DNA of 64,000 nucleotides from assembly GCA_035575135.1 (NCBI GenBank), contig DATLYE010000039.1, positions 31,466-95,465 of the forward strand. Direction: 5' to 3'. Below, in pieces: positions 1-9,453 of this stretch. Under the pieces are notes generated by a model that worked only from the letters and a program-made list of their open reading frames with translations, did no database searches and had not been told where the DNA came from. Positions within the stretch are counted from its first letter, which is position 1; every line of letters begins with the position of its first letter. Source of the stretch: JANWXD01 sp035575135. GTDB lineage: Bacteria > Acidobacteriota > Terriglobia > Bryobacterales > Bryobacteraceae. The position numbers were made by a program, and so were the translations under genes.

Positions 1-816
1 CAGGTGACCCAAGCCGGCTCCGACGGACGGTTCGTTTTCCGCCAAGTCCGCGCCGGCGCCTACGTTGTGTTGGCGATCGGCCCGGTCGCAGGGCGAGGGC
101 CGTTTGGGCCGCTCACTGGCGCCGGCGCCAGGCAAGGCAGGCGGGAAGTGGAGGTCGGAGCCGGAGATCCCATAGAGGTGGAGGTGGCGTTGAGCGACCC
201 GGTCACCCTGGAGGGCCAGGTGCGCTTTGAGCGGCCTTCGGAAATCGGATTGACGTGCCACACCGGGGCCGAGGTGATTCTGGCGCCCGGCGGTTTTGCG
301 CCCCAAGGACGGCCGTTCACCTCGCGGATCTCCGCAGAGGGGCGGTTTCGCATCGAGGCAGTGTTTCCGGGGAATTACCATCTTTCCGTTCGTGGCTTCG
401 CCGAGGGCTGTTATCTCAAAGATGTCCTCTATGGGGGCGGCGCGGTTCGCGAGGGCTTCCTCAATATCGAAGGCGGAGCCGGAACGCGGAGCGTGACGCT
501 GGTGCTGGCCTCCCGGGGTGCAACGGTGGACGGAATCGTGCGCGGGCCGGACGGCAAGCCTGCGGCAGGCGCCGCGGTGGCGCTGGTGCGGCGAGGAGAC
601 CTCGCCGGCTTCGACTCGCACGTCGTGACGGCGGACGCCGCGGGACGCTACAAGCTGGAAGGGATTCCTCCCGGTCCGTACCGGCTGCTGGCGCTGGCCC
701 GTGTGGTTTCCGAGGAGTATCTGGATCCGCTGTTCTGGCAGGAGGAGGGCGGCGGGTTCGATATCACGTTGGAACCGGGAAGCATTACGACGGCCGATTT
801 GCGGCTGAGGCGGTGA
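1..816 (+). CDS. Carboxypeptidase-regulatory-domain protein, 5' partial
   Basis: The reading frame is open from the first base, so this is the 3' part of a longer gene and the GTG at base 4 is probably internal. The visible ~270 residues form beta-rich repeats of the carboxypeptidase-regulatory type: phrases such as GRFVFRQVRAGAYVV and GRYKLEGIPPGPYRLLAL are the usual 'G-x-F/Y...G-x-Y' strand signature of these domains. At least two full repeats are seen, with a more divergent segment between them. Such domains are abundant in secreted and outer-membrane proteins of Acidobacteriota. No catalytic motif is visible, so the function is unknown. The N-terminus, and hence any signal peptide, lies outside the window. 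Confidence 0.75.
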   Translation, partial: QVTQAGSDGRFVFRQVRAGAYVVLAIGPVAGRGPFGPLTGAGARQGRREVEVGAGDPIEVEVALSDPVTLEGQVRFERPSEIGLTCHTGAEVILAPGGFAPQGRPFTSRISAEGRFRIEAVFPGNYHLSVRGFAEGCYLKDVLYGGGAVREGFLNIEGGAGTRSVTLVLASRGATVDGIVRGPDGKPAAGAAVALVRRGDLAGFDSHVVTADAAGRYKLEGIPPGPYRLLALARVVSEEYLDPLFWQEEGGGFDITLEPGSITTADLRLRR

Positions 817-966
817 CCAAGCCGCCGGCGAGGCAGCGCTGTGGCCCTGCGATGGGATGATTTCAAAATCGCTGCGCGCGCAGACTTCGACGGTTGGTGG
901 CAGTTCTGTGTGTCAGAATCGGGAGAGACCTATCGGGGTTCCGCGAGTTGCTATTAGGAGGAAACC

Positions 967-1887
967 ATGGGGTTCAGAGGTGTCATACGCCCAGCACGGG
1001 GGGTTGGTTTGGCGGTGGTCGGTTCGCTCGCTGTGGCCGCATTCGGGATGCCTGCCCAGACGGCCGAACGCCGCGAATGGACGTGGAAGTACCGGAAGAT
1101 CCAGGTGCCGCTTCTCGAGCGAACTCTAACCGTGGAGCTCGCTGCGGCAGACCCAGGGAGAGAGTACGTGGTCGGGATCGCCGCCGACGATGCGCCGGAG
1201 GCGGTTTTTGCGATCGGCGAGGCGGTGATCGCCAAGGGACCGGCTGCTCCGCTGCGCCGGATCGAAGGGATCGAGAACGTACCTGAACACTTCGTGGAGG
1301 TCTCCAAGGGCCGGATTCGGGTAACGGGGACGAGCCGCCCGGATACCGCCCTTGTCGTGAGGGGTACAGTGCCTGCGGGCACCGCCGTCAAAATCGAGCG
1401 ACTTGGGACCGTGGTGGCTGCGGCAACGGTGAGCGGGGACGCGCTGGTCGTTCACAACGATAAGCTGCGGCAGCCGGGTGCGGCAGGAAAAAACTGGAGC
1501 CCGATCTCGGTGCTGATGAGGCCCGAGCCGGTTGCAAAAGCAACCGAACCGCTTCCCTTGCGAAACGGCCGCTATCTGGTGACCCCTGCGGCGATGGCGC
1601 GAAATCTGCTTCACTTCGCTCTACCGGACCTTGGCGGGAGGCCCGTGACGCCGGAGATGCGGGCGCATGTCAGGCTCATCGTCAATACGCAAGGAGAGGT
1701 GGAGCACGTGGAAAAGATCAGCGGGGATCCGCAAGCACTGGCAGCGGTGGAGGCGGCGGTGCGTCAATGGAGATTCCGTCCTTTTGCGGTCGGCGGTCAG
1801 GCCGTGGTGGCGGAGGGCACGTTGTTTTTCTTCTTTTCGACCGACGGGCGAGTGTCTTCTCCGATTCTTGCCGAATTAGGCCAGTAG
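967..1887 (+). CDS. Secreted protein with TonB C-terminal-like domain
   Basis: A 306-aa protein whose ATG follows a strong ribosome-binding site (AGGAGG, 957-962). The N-terminus has basic residues and then a hydrophobic stretch (about residues 10-27), fitting a signal peptide or anchor. The middle is unfamiliar. The last ~90 residues match the TonB C-terminal fold of energy-transducer-like proteins: VRLIVNTQGEVEHVEKISG, then a helix with AVEAAVRQWRFRPF and the hydrophobic strand TLFFFFS. A lone TonB-C domain without the proline-rich linker is common in Acidobacteriota and need not energise a receptor; it may be a periplasmic binding module. It follows the partial gene on the same strand after 150 bases and converges with the dehydratase gene. 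The domain call is good; the role is unknown. Confidence 0.7.
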   Translation: MGFRGVIRPARGVGLAVVGSLAVAAFGMPAQTAERREWTWKYRKIQVPLLERTLTVELAAADPGREYVVGIAADDAPEAVFAIGEAVIAKGPAAPLRRIEGIENVPEHFVEVSKGRIRVTGTSRPDTALVVRGTVPAGTAVKIERLGTVVAAATVSGDALVVHNDKLRQPGAAGKNWSPISVLMRPEPVAKATEPLPLRNGRYLVTPAAMARNLLHFALPDLGGRPVTPEMRAHVRLIVNTQGEVEHVEKISGDPQALAAVEAAVRQWRFRPFAVGGQAVVAEGTLFFFFSTDGRVSSPILAELGQ

Positions 1888-1998
1888 AGGGCCGCACGAT
1901 GACGGTCGAGAATTTGTTGACGCGCGCTTTTAATTGCCAGCGCTACGGATGTTTGGGTGCCGCGCTGACAAGACAACGAGCCGACGACAAGCTCTCGC

Positions 1999-2013
1999 GC
2001 GAGGCTTCCTCGC
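1999..2013. terminator. Short hairpin between convergent genes
   Basis: A perfect 6-bp stem (GCGAGG/CCTCGC) with a 3-base loop lies in the 129-base gap between two converging genes, just outside the stop codon of the minus-strand gene. There is no T-run on either side, so it may only stabilise 3' ends or mark a factor-dependent stop. Weak call. Confidence 0.25.
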
Positions 2014-2016
2014 CGC

Positions 2017-3363
2017 TCATTGCTTGATGATGGTGCCGTCGCGGCGGCGGATCTCGCCCCAGCCGCCGTTGAGCCGCCGGCGCTCGCCCTGCTCGAAGCT
2101 GCCGAAGGGATACTTGGCCGCGGCTTTTTCATCCACTTCGATGCCCCAGCCGGGCGCTTCGTTGGCCCAGAGGTAGCCGTTCTTCATCACCGGGCAGCCG
2201 CGGAAGACCTCCTGGGTGCGCTCGTTGAAGGGCGTGTATTCCTGGATGCCGAAATTCCAGCAGGCCAGATCGAGAGCGATGTTGCAGGCGTGGCCGATGG
2301 GCGAGACGTCGCCGGGGCCGTGCCAGGCGGTCTTGACGCCGAAGATTTCCGCAAAGGCGGCCACCTTGCGCGCGGGCGTCAGGCCTCCCATTTGAGAGAC
2401 ATGCATGCGGAGGTAATCAATGAGCCGTTCGGCGATCAGGGGCGTCCACTCGTGAGGGCTGTTGAACAACTCGCCCATCGCAATGGGAGTGGAGCACTGC
2501 CGGCGCAGGATGCGGTACCAGCCGATGTCCTCCGGCGAGAAAGGGTCTTCGAAGAAAAAGAGGCGGAACCGCTCGACGTCCTTGCAAAATTGCAGGGCCT
2601 GGGTGGGCGTGACGCGCTCATGGACGTCGTGGAGGAGCTCGATCTCCTCGCCGAGCTGCTTGCGGGCCTCTTCGAGGAGGCGCAAGGTGCGCCGGATGTA
2701 GGCGGCGGGTTCGAAGACGGGCCCATCGTGGAGCGCCTCGACTTTGGCCTGGCCGCGCGCGGCCCCGTAGCCGGCCATGCCGGGCACGCCCACCTGGAGG
2801 CGCACGTGGCGGAAGCCCTGAGCCATCCAGCGGCGGGCGCTGTCGAGGACTTCGGGAATTTCGGCGCCGCTGGCGTGAGCGTAGCAGTCGGCGGCCTCGC
2901 GGCACTTGCCGCCCAGCAGTTGATAGACGGGCATCCCCGACTGGCGCCCCTTGATGTCCCACAGAGCCATGTCCACGCCGCTGATGGCGTTGTTCAGGAC
3001 GGGGCCGTTGCGCCAGTAGGAGCTGTTGTAGCAGGCCTGCCAGATGTCTTCGATGCGGTCGGCGGGCTTACCGAGCAGCAGCGGCTTCAGGTAGCGTTCG
3101 ACGGCCGGGCCGACCAGATCGGCGCGCTGGGTGAAGGTGGCGCAGCCGTAGCCGTACAGGCCGTCCTGATCGGTGATGACCTTGACGACGGTGAGGCGCA
3201 GCCCGGCCGGGGCGGTGTTGATCACCTGGATGTCGCGGATCTTCGGGGAAGGCAGGCCGCGCACGGCGCGCTCGGCTTGTTCCTGCGCCTGGAGCGCGCG
3301 GGCCGCGCTGAGCCCGGCCACGGCGCCGCCTGCGGTTTTGCGCAACAGTTCTCTGCGGCTCAT
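2017..3363 (-). CDS. Tat-exported enolase-superfamily sugar-acid dehydratase (ManD/RspA-like)
   Basis: This 448-aa protein belongs to the mandelate racemase/enolase superfamily, closest in style to the D-mannonate dehydratase (ManD/RspA) group, which removes water from sugar acids using Mg2+. Motifs seen: YGYGCATFTQR (70-80), NGPVLNNAISGVDMALWD (119-136), DVHE with likely metal ligand D246, E272 in FFFEDP, E298 in GELF, and H348 in AWHGP. An N-terminal twin-arginine stretch (MSRRELLRKT, then a hydrophobic segment to ALQAQ) predicts Tat export, as in many acidobacterial sugar enzymes. The ATG overlaps the ccmD stop by 4 bases, so it is translationally coupled to the cytochrome c maturation operon, an odd partner. 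Exact substrate is not readable; other acid-sugar dehydratases remain possible. Confidence 0.85.
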   Translation of the reverse strand: MSRRELLRKTAGGAVAGLSAARALQAQEQAERAVRGLPSPKIRDIQVINTAPAGLRLTVVKVITDQDGLYGYGCATFTQRADLVGPAVERYLKPLLLGKPADRIEDIWQACYNSSYWRNGPVLNNAISGVDMALWDIKGRQSGMPVYQLLGGKCREAADCYAHASGAEIPEVLDSARRWMAQGFRHVRLQVGVPGMAGYGAARGQAKVEALHDGPVFEPAAYIRRTLRLLEEARKQLGEEIELLHDVHERVTPTQALQFCKDVERFRLFFFEDPFSPEDIGWYRILRRQCSTPIAMGELFNSPHEWTPLIAERLIDYLRMHVSQMGGLTPARKVAAFAEIFGVKTAWHGPGDVSPIGHACNIALDLACWNFGIQEYTPFNERTQEVFRGCPVMKNGYLWANEAPGWGIEVDEKAAAKYPFGSFEQGERRRLNGGWGEIRRRDGTIIKQ

Positions 3364-3518
3364 GGTTTTTTCTCCTGATGTTCCAGCATATGCCGGAGTC
3401 GGTCCAGTTGCTTGCGCAGGGCTTTTTCACGGCGGACCAGCGCGATCACATACAGCGCCACGATGAGCCAGGCGGCGGCAAAACCGTAAAACATGTACAG
3501 AAAATTTCGTTCGTCCAC
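3360..3518 (-). CDS. ccmD: CcmD-like small membrane protein
   Basis: A 52-aa protein read from a GTG with a good upstream AAGGAG. One transmembrane helix (FLYMFYGFAAAWLIVALYVIAL) is followed by a basic, coiled tail (ALRKQLDRLRHMLEHQEKK), the build of CcmD, which links CcmE to the CcmABC haem transporter. It sits directly after ccmC (20 bases between) and its stop overlaps the next ATG. A much longer open frame through the same region runs antisense to no known family and out of frame with ccmC; it is not needed. Length is near the family norm (about 45-70 aa). The identification rests on size, topology and position. Confidence 0.75.
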   Translation of the reverse strand: MDERNFLYMFYGFAAAWLIVALYVIALVRREKALRKQLDRLRHMLEHQEKKP

Positions 3519-3538
3519 GGAACTCCTTTCTCGAGGGG

Positions 3539-4222
3539 TTACAGGGCGTGCGCGTGCCGGCGCAGCGCCTCGATCTCGCGCGCCGTCTCCTCCTGCCGCA
3601 GCCGCAGCATCACCAGCGCACAGGCCAACAGCAGCAGCGGGATCCAGTTGAAGAACAGCATCTGGTACATGGCCGGATCCATCGAACCGCCGCCCCAGAC
3701 CACGGGCCCGGGATGCTGGGTGCGCCACCACTTGATGGAGAACCACACGATCGGGACATCCACGAACGCGAAGATGGAAAACACGGCGGCGAAGCGGGCG
3801 CGCTGCGTGGGATCGTCCACGGCGCGGCGCAGCATCAGGTAGCCGGCGTAAAGCAACCAGCAGATCAGCATGGAGGTGAGCCGCGCATCCCAGGTCCACC
3901 AGATGCCCCAGATGATGCGCCCCCAGATCATGCCCGTCACCAGATTGACCGCGCCGAAGGCCAGACCCACTTCGGTGGCCGACACCGCCAGTGCGTCGTA
4001 GCGCAGGTTGTGCCGGATCAGATAGAGGACGCTGCTCACCAGGGCGACAAAGAAGCCCGCAAAGGCGGTCCAGGCCGCCGGGACGTGGAAAAAGATGATG
4101 CGGTAAATGGCGCCCTGGGCGGCTTCGTCGGGAAGCTCGAGCAGCATCACGTAGAGGTTGCGCGCCAAGAGCAACCCTGCGAGGGCCGCCAGTGCGATCA
4201 GGATTTTTTCACGCATGCTCAC
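3539..4222 (-). CDS. ccmC: Haem exporter / CcmC-type haem-handling protein
   Basis: A 227-aa polytopic membrane protein with about six helices and the tryptophan-rich haem-handling motif WGIWWTWDARLTS (105-117), diagnostic of CcmC. Conserved histidines on either side (FFHVPAAW near 45-51, and H174 in RTQHPGP) fit the external haem ligands of the family. CcmC places haem onto CcmE at the periplasmic face of the inner membrane. It overlaps ccmB by 4 bases (ATGA) and is followed by ccmD, so it is one translational unit with the rest of the system. Length is typical of bacterial CcmC (about 220-250 aa). Confidence 0.95.
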   Translation of the reverse strand: MSMREKILIALAALAGLLLARNLYVMLLELPDEAAQGAIYRIIFFHVPAAWTAFAGFFVALVSSVLYLIRHNLRYDALAVSATEVGLAFGAVNLVTGMIWGRIIWGIWWTWDARLTSMLICWLLYAGYLMLRRAVDDPTQRARFAAVFSIFAFVDVPIVWFSIKWWRTQHPGPVVWGGGSMDPAMYQMLFFNWIPLLLLACALVMLRLRQEETAREIEALRRHAHAL

Positions 4223-4898
4223 CCCACCAGAATGGTCTCGACCAGCGCCAGAGACAGCGCTGTGAAGATGATGTCAAATCCGGCCAGCAGCTTCAACCAG
4301 TCGTAGAGTTCGGGGCCCAGGGGCTGGCCGGCCACCAGCGGCGTGGTCAACTGAATGGCCGCCATCAGGCCGGGCACCAGCAGAGGATAGACCAGCGCCG
4401 GCAACATCAGTTCCCGCAGCCGGAGATTCACGGTGAGGGCGCTGAAGATCGTGCCGATGACGGTCAGCGCCCAGGTGCCGAGCGCCAGGACCGCCATGAG
4501 GGGCCAGAACTGCGCGGTCCAGCGCACGTTGTAGAAGACGCCGAACACCGGGAGCGCGACCAGCTCCACGGCGACCAGCAGCAGGAAACTAGCCAGCGCC
4601 TTGCCGAGGTAGAGCGCGCCGGCGGAGACCGGAGAGGCCACCAGGGCGTCCAGGCAGTCGTTGGGCAACTCGCGCACGAAGCTGCGGTTCAAGATCAGGG
4701 CTCCGGCAAAGGCGAAGACGAGCCACAGCAGCCCGCCAGCGATCTCGCGGGTCTGCTCGGCGGTCGGTTCGAAGGCGAAGCTGAACAGCAGCAGGATCAC
4801 CAGGGCGAAGGCCAGGGAGGCATTGAGGGCCTCTTTGGTGCGCATTTCCGCGCGCAGATCTTTGGCCGCGATCGCGAGGGTCTCGCGGAAAAAGCGCA

Positions 4899-4902
<4 letters not shown>
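4219..4902 (-). CDS. ccmB: Haem exporter permease CcmB
   Basis: A 227-aa integral membrane protein with about six hydrophobic helices, sized and patterned as CcmB, the membrane half of the CcmAB ABC transporter that frees holo-CcmE from CcmC. Recognisable family phrases include the N-terminal AIAAKDLRAEMRTKEALNA and FAGALILNRSFVREL. Its start overlaps the ccmA stop by 4 bases and its stop overlaps the ccmC start by 4 bases, an arrangement suited to fixed stoichiometry. Nothing unusual in length or composition. Confidence 0.93.
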
Positions 4903-5593
<691 letters not shown>

Positions 5594-5597
<4 letters not shown>

Positions 5598-6580
5598 CCG
5601 CGCCGTGCGCCCTTGCCCGGCGCGGCAGAGGGGATCGCCGCACTGCGGCGGTAGAGCAGGACGAGACCAGCCATCAAAGCACCCAGGGCCAAACCGACAA
5701 TCCAAGGAGCGCGGTCATAGACGCGGGGAAGGATCTGCTGGAGGCCCGGGCCGGAATCCTCACTGTCCTCGGCCGCGGCCCGCAGTGTGCCGCTGCCCTC
5801 GATGCGGACGGCGTACTCGGCGCCCGTAATGGAGTAAATCGCGGCCTGGGTTCGCGGCTCACGGCCGAGCAGCTCGACGCCGTCGCCCGCGAGCGTCACA
5901 CCTGCCGGCGCCACGAGGCGGACGGCGCCGCGGTGCAGGATCTTTCCGCGAAATTCGGCCGGGTTGGCGAGGGGCACGCTGTAGGTGACGTCAAAACGGG
6001 TCTCGCCCGGCTTGATCGGAAAGTCCACTTTGTAGACCTGCGGCTGGCCCGCGGGCTCGGCGGCGCGCTCGATGGGCATACCGGCGGGCGCGGTGGCCAT
6101 CACGCGGGGTTTGGCGCCGGGCGGGATCCAAAGGCGGAGCGTACCGCGCTCGGGATCGTTGTAGGCCAGCTTGCCGCTGTTTTCGAAGATCAGCGTTTCG
6201 GTCACCGCGAGCTGATCGCCCGAGGGTTCGAGCAGCACCATGTGCTGGGTCACGCGCGCCGCGCCCGGGCTCGAAGAGGAGTTGTACACCTCGAGTTCCA
6301 GTCCGGTGGCCGGCGAGCCCGGAGGCAGCATGTGGTTGTAGGTGACGCCGTCGAAGGCGGTCTGGATCAGATGGGGCCCCTCGGGAGTACGGTCCATGCG
6401 GAAGCGGCCGTCGGATCGGGATTTGACGCTTTCGACCGCCTCCATGCCGGCGCCGCCGAGTTTGTAAAGAGTGACCGTGGCGCCGGGCTGGGGCTTGCCG
6501 GTGGTGCGGTTGATCACCACGCCCTCGACGGCGGCGAAGGCGGCACCGGAGAGGAACAAGACAGCCGCGATCTGTTTCAT
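5594..6580 (-). CDS. Secreted, membrane-tethered regulatory-domain protein inside the ccm operon
   Basis: A 328-aa protein starting at the ATG that overlaps the upstream stop by 4 bases. It has a signal peptide (MKQIAAVLFLSGAAFA), an N-terminal carboxypeptidase-regulatory domain (VEGVVINRTTGKPQPGATV, about 17-100), a long beta-rich middle containing several Tyr-Xaa-Val strands, and a C-terminal transmembrane helix (about 300-318) followed by a basic tail. The bulk would therefore sit in the periplasm. Both ends overlap genes for cytochrome c maturation, so it is co-translated with them. I know no such subunit in the classic Ccm system. A scaffold or apocytochrome-holding role is inference only. 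Confidence 0.75.
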
Positions 6581-6978
6581 GCGGTGACTCCCGTCATGGG
6601 CGCGCCGCATTCGCCGCAGAATTTCATGGGCCGGTCAAAACGTGCGCCGCAGCGGGCGCAGGTGTTTGTCGCAGGGGTCGCCGGCGGAGGCGGGGCGGCT
6701 TTGGGTCTGGCGGGGGCCGGCTGGAGTCGCTCGATTTCGGCCAGCACTGCGGCCAGTTCGCGCTGCAAATCGAGCTTGGTCTGCTGGTAGTCTTCGTCGG
6801 AGAGCTTGCCGGTGCGGTATTCGAACTGCAGGTCGCGCAGGTTTTCGTAGATGGCGGCCTTGCGCTCCTCCAGGTGCGCGACGGGGGAGACCGGCTCGGG
6901 CTCCGGGATGTCCTGCGGGCGTACGGCGAGGGCGTAGAGGATGACGCCGGCGGTCAGAAGCAAGGCAGCGATCAGCAT
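6577..6978 (-). CDS. CcmI-like N-terminus fused to a zinc ribbon
   Basis: A 133-aa protein with one N-terminal transmembrane helix (MLIAALLLTAGVILYALAV), then a helical segment resembling the first part of CcmI/CycH (EERKAAIYENLRDLQFEY, LSDEDYQQTKLDLQRE, about 38-80), a proline/alanine linker, and a C-terminal zinc ribbon with CARC and CGEC pairs. CcmI normally carries TPR repeats that hold apocytochrome; here they are absent and a zinc ribbon replaces them. The start shares one base with the ccmH stop, and the gene stop overlaps the next ATG. With the ribbon on the side of the membrane after a single helix, sidedness is uncertain. The family link to CcmI is by short motif only. Confidence 0.7.
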   Translation of the reverse strand: MLIAALLLTAGVILYALAVRPQDIPEPEPVSPVAHLEERKAAIYENLRDLQFEYRTGKLSDEDYQQTKLDLQRELAAVLAEIERLQPAPARPKAAPPPPATPATNTCARCGARFDRPMKFCGECGAPMTGVTA

Positions 6979-7448
6979 CAGTCCAGTCGGGCCAGATCCT
7001 TTTCTATCTCGTCGCGGTAGCGCGACAGCGTCTCATCGGGAACGGCGGAGGACGCCTCCGCCGGTTTGCGGAAGCGGTGGATGAAGACCCAGATCAGCAT
7101 CAGGCCGGCGGCGATGGCCACAAACGGCATCGTCCAGGCCAGCAGGTTGAATCCCTCGGCCGGGGGCACGGCCAGGACCTGCTTGCCGTGCTCTTTGACG
7201 AAGATCTCGATGATTTCAGCGTCGGATTTGCCCTGAGCCAGCAGCGCGGCGATGCGCACGCGCGCCGGTTTGGCGAAGTGGCATTCGAGCATGGGACAGT
7301 CGGCCACCGTGTTTTTGCAAGTGCCGCACAGGCAGGCCAGGTGCACGCCCACGCGCCGCACGGCGTCGCTTTGAAGCTGGGAGGCGGTCTGCGACAGTGC
7401 GGCCGCGGCCAACAGGAGGACCAGGGCGCTAGTTTTTAACCGCCGCAT
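6978..7448 (-). CDS. ccmH: Cytochrome c maturation protein CcmH (multi-Cys type)
   Basis: A 156-aa protein with a signal peptide, a Cys-rich head, one C-terminal transmembrane helix (GFNLLAWTMPFVAIAAGLML) and a short coiled tail. CcmH reduces the apocytochrome haem-binding cysteines. The usual LRCxxC is replaced by LACLCGTCKN, with cysteines at 39, 41, 44, 51 and 56, the last two as CPMLEC followed by His. This resembles the Cys-rich CcmH branch of some non-proteobacteria rather than the E. coli form. The phrase GKSDAEIIEIFVKEHGKQVL is typical CcmH. It overlaps the 3' end of ccmF by 20 bases. No ccmG thioredoxin lies nearby. Confidence 0.9.
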   Translation of the reverse strand: MRRLKTSALVLLLAAAALSQTASQLQSDAVRRVGVHLACLCGTCKNTVADCPMLECHFAKPARVRIAALLAQGKSDAEIIEIFVKEHGKQVLAVPPAEGFNLLAWTMPFVAIAAGLMLIWVFIHRFRKPAEASSAVPDETLSRYRDEIEKDLARLD

Positions 7449-9444
7449 AGCGCTCCGCGACGCCGACCACCTGAGTGCGCGGATACTCCCGCCGCACCTT
7501 GCTCGGGATCAGGCAGATCAGGGATCCGAAAATGAGGGTGGCGAATCCGATCCAGATCCAGGAGACCAGAGGAAACACATAGGCCTGAATCACGGCCTTG
7601 GAGGGGTCTTCGTTGGAGAGGCCGGCGTAATTGAGATACAGGTCCTCGTTGAGGCGCCGGCGAATGGCGACTTCGGAGGTGGCCTGTTCGCTGGATTTGT
7701 AGAAGCGCCGCTCCGGCTCGAGCGTGCCTGCCGGCCTTCCGTTCTGCCGCACTTCGATGACGGCATGCTGCCAGGTGTAGTTCTCGTTGTCGCCCTCGCG
7801 CAGATCGAGCACGCGCAGATCGTAGCGGCCGATGCGGAAGGTGTCGCCCATGCGGACTTCGACGGTGGAGTGCTTGTTGAAGGCCGCGCCGGCAAAGCCG
7901 AGGAACATGAAGACGATGCCCATGTGCACGATGTAGCCGCCGTAGCGTCGGGTGTTGCGGTGGGTGAGCTCGACCGCGGCGGCGAGCCAGTTCTGCCCGG
8001 TGCGCGCCCGGATGGCCCGCGCGCCTTTGTAAAACTCGGCGACGATCGTCCAGGCCACGAACAGGCACAGGCCGAAACAGACCAGCGCGTAGAAGTGACG
8101 CACGCCCAGGGCAAGCAGGACCGCAATCAAGGCCAGGCCTGCCACCGAAGGCCAGAGGAAGTTGCGCCGGAGGCTTTCGAGCGAAGTCCGGCGCCAGGCA
8201 AACAGGGGACCCACTCCGGTCAGGAACAGCAGGAACAGCCCGATCGGGACGTTGACGCGGTTGAAGAAGGGAGCGTCCACGCTGATCTTCTCACCGGTGA
8301 CCGCTTCGGAGATCACGGGAAACAGGGTCCCCCAGAGCACGGCAAAGCAGCTTGCCACCAGGATCAGGTTATTGAACAGAAAACTGGATTCGCGGGAGAT
8401 GACGCTTTCCAGGCGCGCTTCCGATTTCAGGTAATCCAGGCGGTCCAGGATGAGGTAGGCCGCCACAGCGAAGATGATCCCGAGGAAGACGACGAAGTAC
8501 TTGCCGATGGGCGACTGGGCGAAGGCGTGAACGGAGCTCACCACGCCGGAGCGGGTCAAGAAGGTGCCGAAGATGCACAGCCAGAAGGTGGCCGAGACCA
8601 GCACCATGTTCCAGACCTTCATCATGCCCTTCTTTTCCTGCATCATCACCGAGTGCAGGAAGGCGGTGGCCGTCAGCCACGGCAGCAGCGAGGCGTTCTC
8701 GACGGGATCCCAGGCCCAGTAACCGCCCCAGCCGAGCACGGCATAGGCCCAGCCGGCGCCGAGCAGGATGCCGCAGCTCTGGAACAGCCAGGTGACGATG
8801 GTCCAGCGGCGGGTGGTGTGGATCCAGGCATCGCCGGGCTCCCGCGTGATGAGCGAACCCATGGCGAAGGCGAAGGGGACGGCGAAGCCCACGTAGCCGA
8901 GATAGAGCGTGGGCGGGTGAATGGCCATGGCCCAGTACTGAAGCAGCGGATTGAGGCCGCGGCCGTCGGGAACCGCGGTCACCTCGCGGCCCACCGCCAG
9001 GACCTGGAACGGGCTGGCGACGAAGGCGTTGAGGATCAGGAAGAACACCTGTGTGGCCATCAGGGTGGCGGTGACGAAGGGCATGATGCGGCGGTGCTTG
9101 CGGCGGTTGGTCAGCACGACTACGGCGGCGTAGCAGGAAAGCAGCCAGCTCCAGAACAGCAGCGAGCCTTCCTGTCCGCCCCACCAGGCGGCAAACTTGT
9201 AAAGCGCCGGCATGGCGCGGTTGCTGTGGGCCGCCACATACGCCAGCCGGAAGTCGCCCGTAAGCAGCGCCGTGACCAGGATGGCGGAGGCTATGGTGAG
9301 CAGGAACCAGATGGCGAGCACGGAGCGTTCGGCGCTCGCCACCAGAAACGGTTTGTTTTTCCACCCGCCGAGCAGGGAGGCCAGGAAGGCGTAAACGCCG
9401 AGGCAGAAGGCCAGAAGGACGGCGAGCGATCCCAGGTTTTCCAT
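7429..9444 (-). CDS. ccmF: Cytochrome c haem lyase subunit CcmF
   Basis: A 671-aa protein with about 15 membrane helices. It carries the haem-handling motif WGGYWAWDPVEN (239-250), conserved histidine contexts such as AAHSN and AIHPPTLYLGYVG, and the C-terminal periplasmic/cytoplasmic segments of CcmF. CcmF attaches haem from CcmE to apocytochrome c. Length is typical (about 640-670 aa). It starts 9 bases after ccmE and overlaps ccmH, so ccmE-ccmF-ccmH forms the head of this operon. Long open frames on the opposite strand here are composition shadows. Confidence 0.96.
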   Translation of the reverse strand: MENLGSLAVLLAFCLGVYAFLASLLGGWKNKPFLVASAERSVLAIWFLLTIASAILVTALLTGDFRLAYVAAHSNRAMPALYKFAAWWGGQEGSLLFWSWLLSCYAAVVVLTNRRKHRRIMPFVTATLMATQVFFLILNAFVASPFQVLAVGREVTAVPDGRGLNPLLQYWAMAIHPPTLYLGYVGFAVPFAFAMGSLITREPGDAWIHTTRRWTIVTWLFQSCGILLGAGWAYAVLGWGGYWAWDPVENASLLPWLTATAFLHSVMMQEKKGMMKVWNMVLVSATFWLCIFGTFLTRSGVVSSVHAFAQSPIGKYFVVFLGIIFAVAAYLILDRLDYLKSEARLESVISRESSFLFNNLILVASCFAVLWGTLFPVISEAVTGEKISVDAPFFNRVNVPIGLFLLFLTGVGPLFAWRRTSLESLRRNFLWPSVAGLALIAVLLALGVRHFYALVCFGLCLFVAWTIVAEFYKGARAIRARTGQNWLAAAVELTHRNTRRYGGYIVHMGIVFMFLGFAGAAFNKHSTVEVRMGDTFRIGRYDLRVLDLREGDNENYTWQHAVIEVRQNGRPAGTLEPERRFYKSSEQATSEVAIRRRLNEDLYLNYAGLSNEDPSKAVIQAYVFPLVSWIWIGFATLIFGSLICLIPSKVRREYPRTQVVGVAERYAAVKN

Positions 9445-9453
9445 GCGGCCACC

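Noticed and set aside
2020..3378. A 452-aa plus-strand frame antisense to the dehydratase
   Set aside because: The opposite strand has a complete enolase-superfamily enzyme with all metal ligands; this frame has no family likeness.
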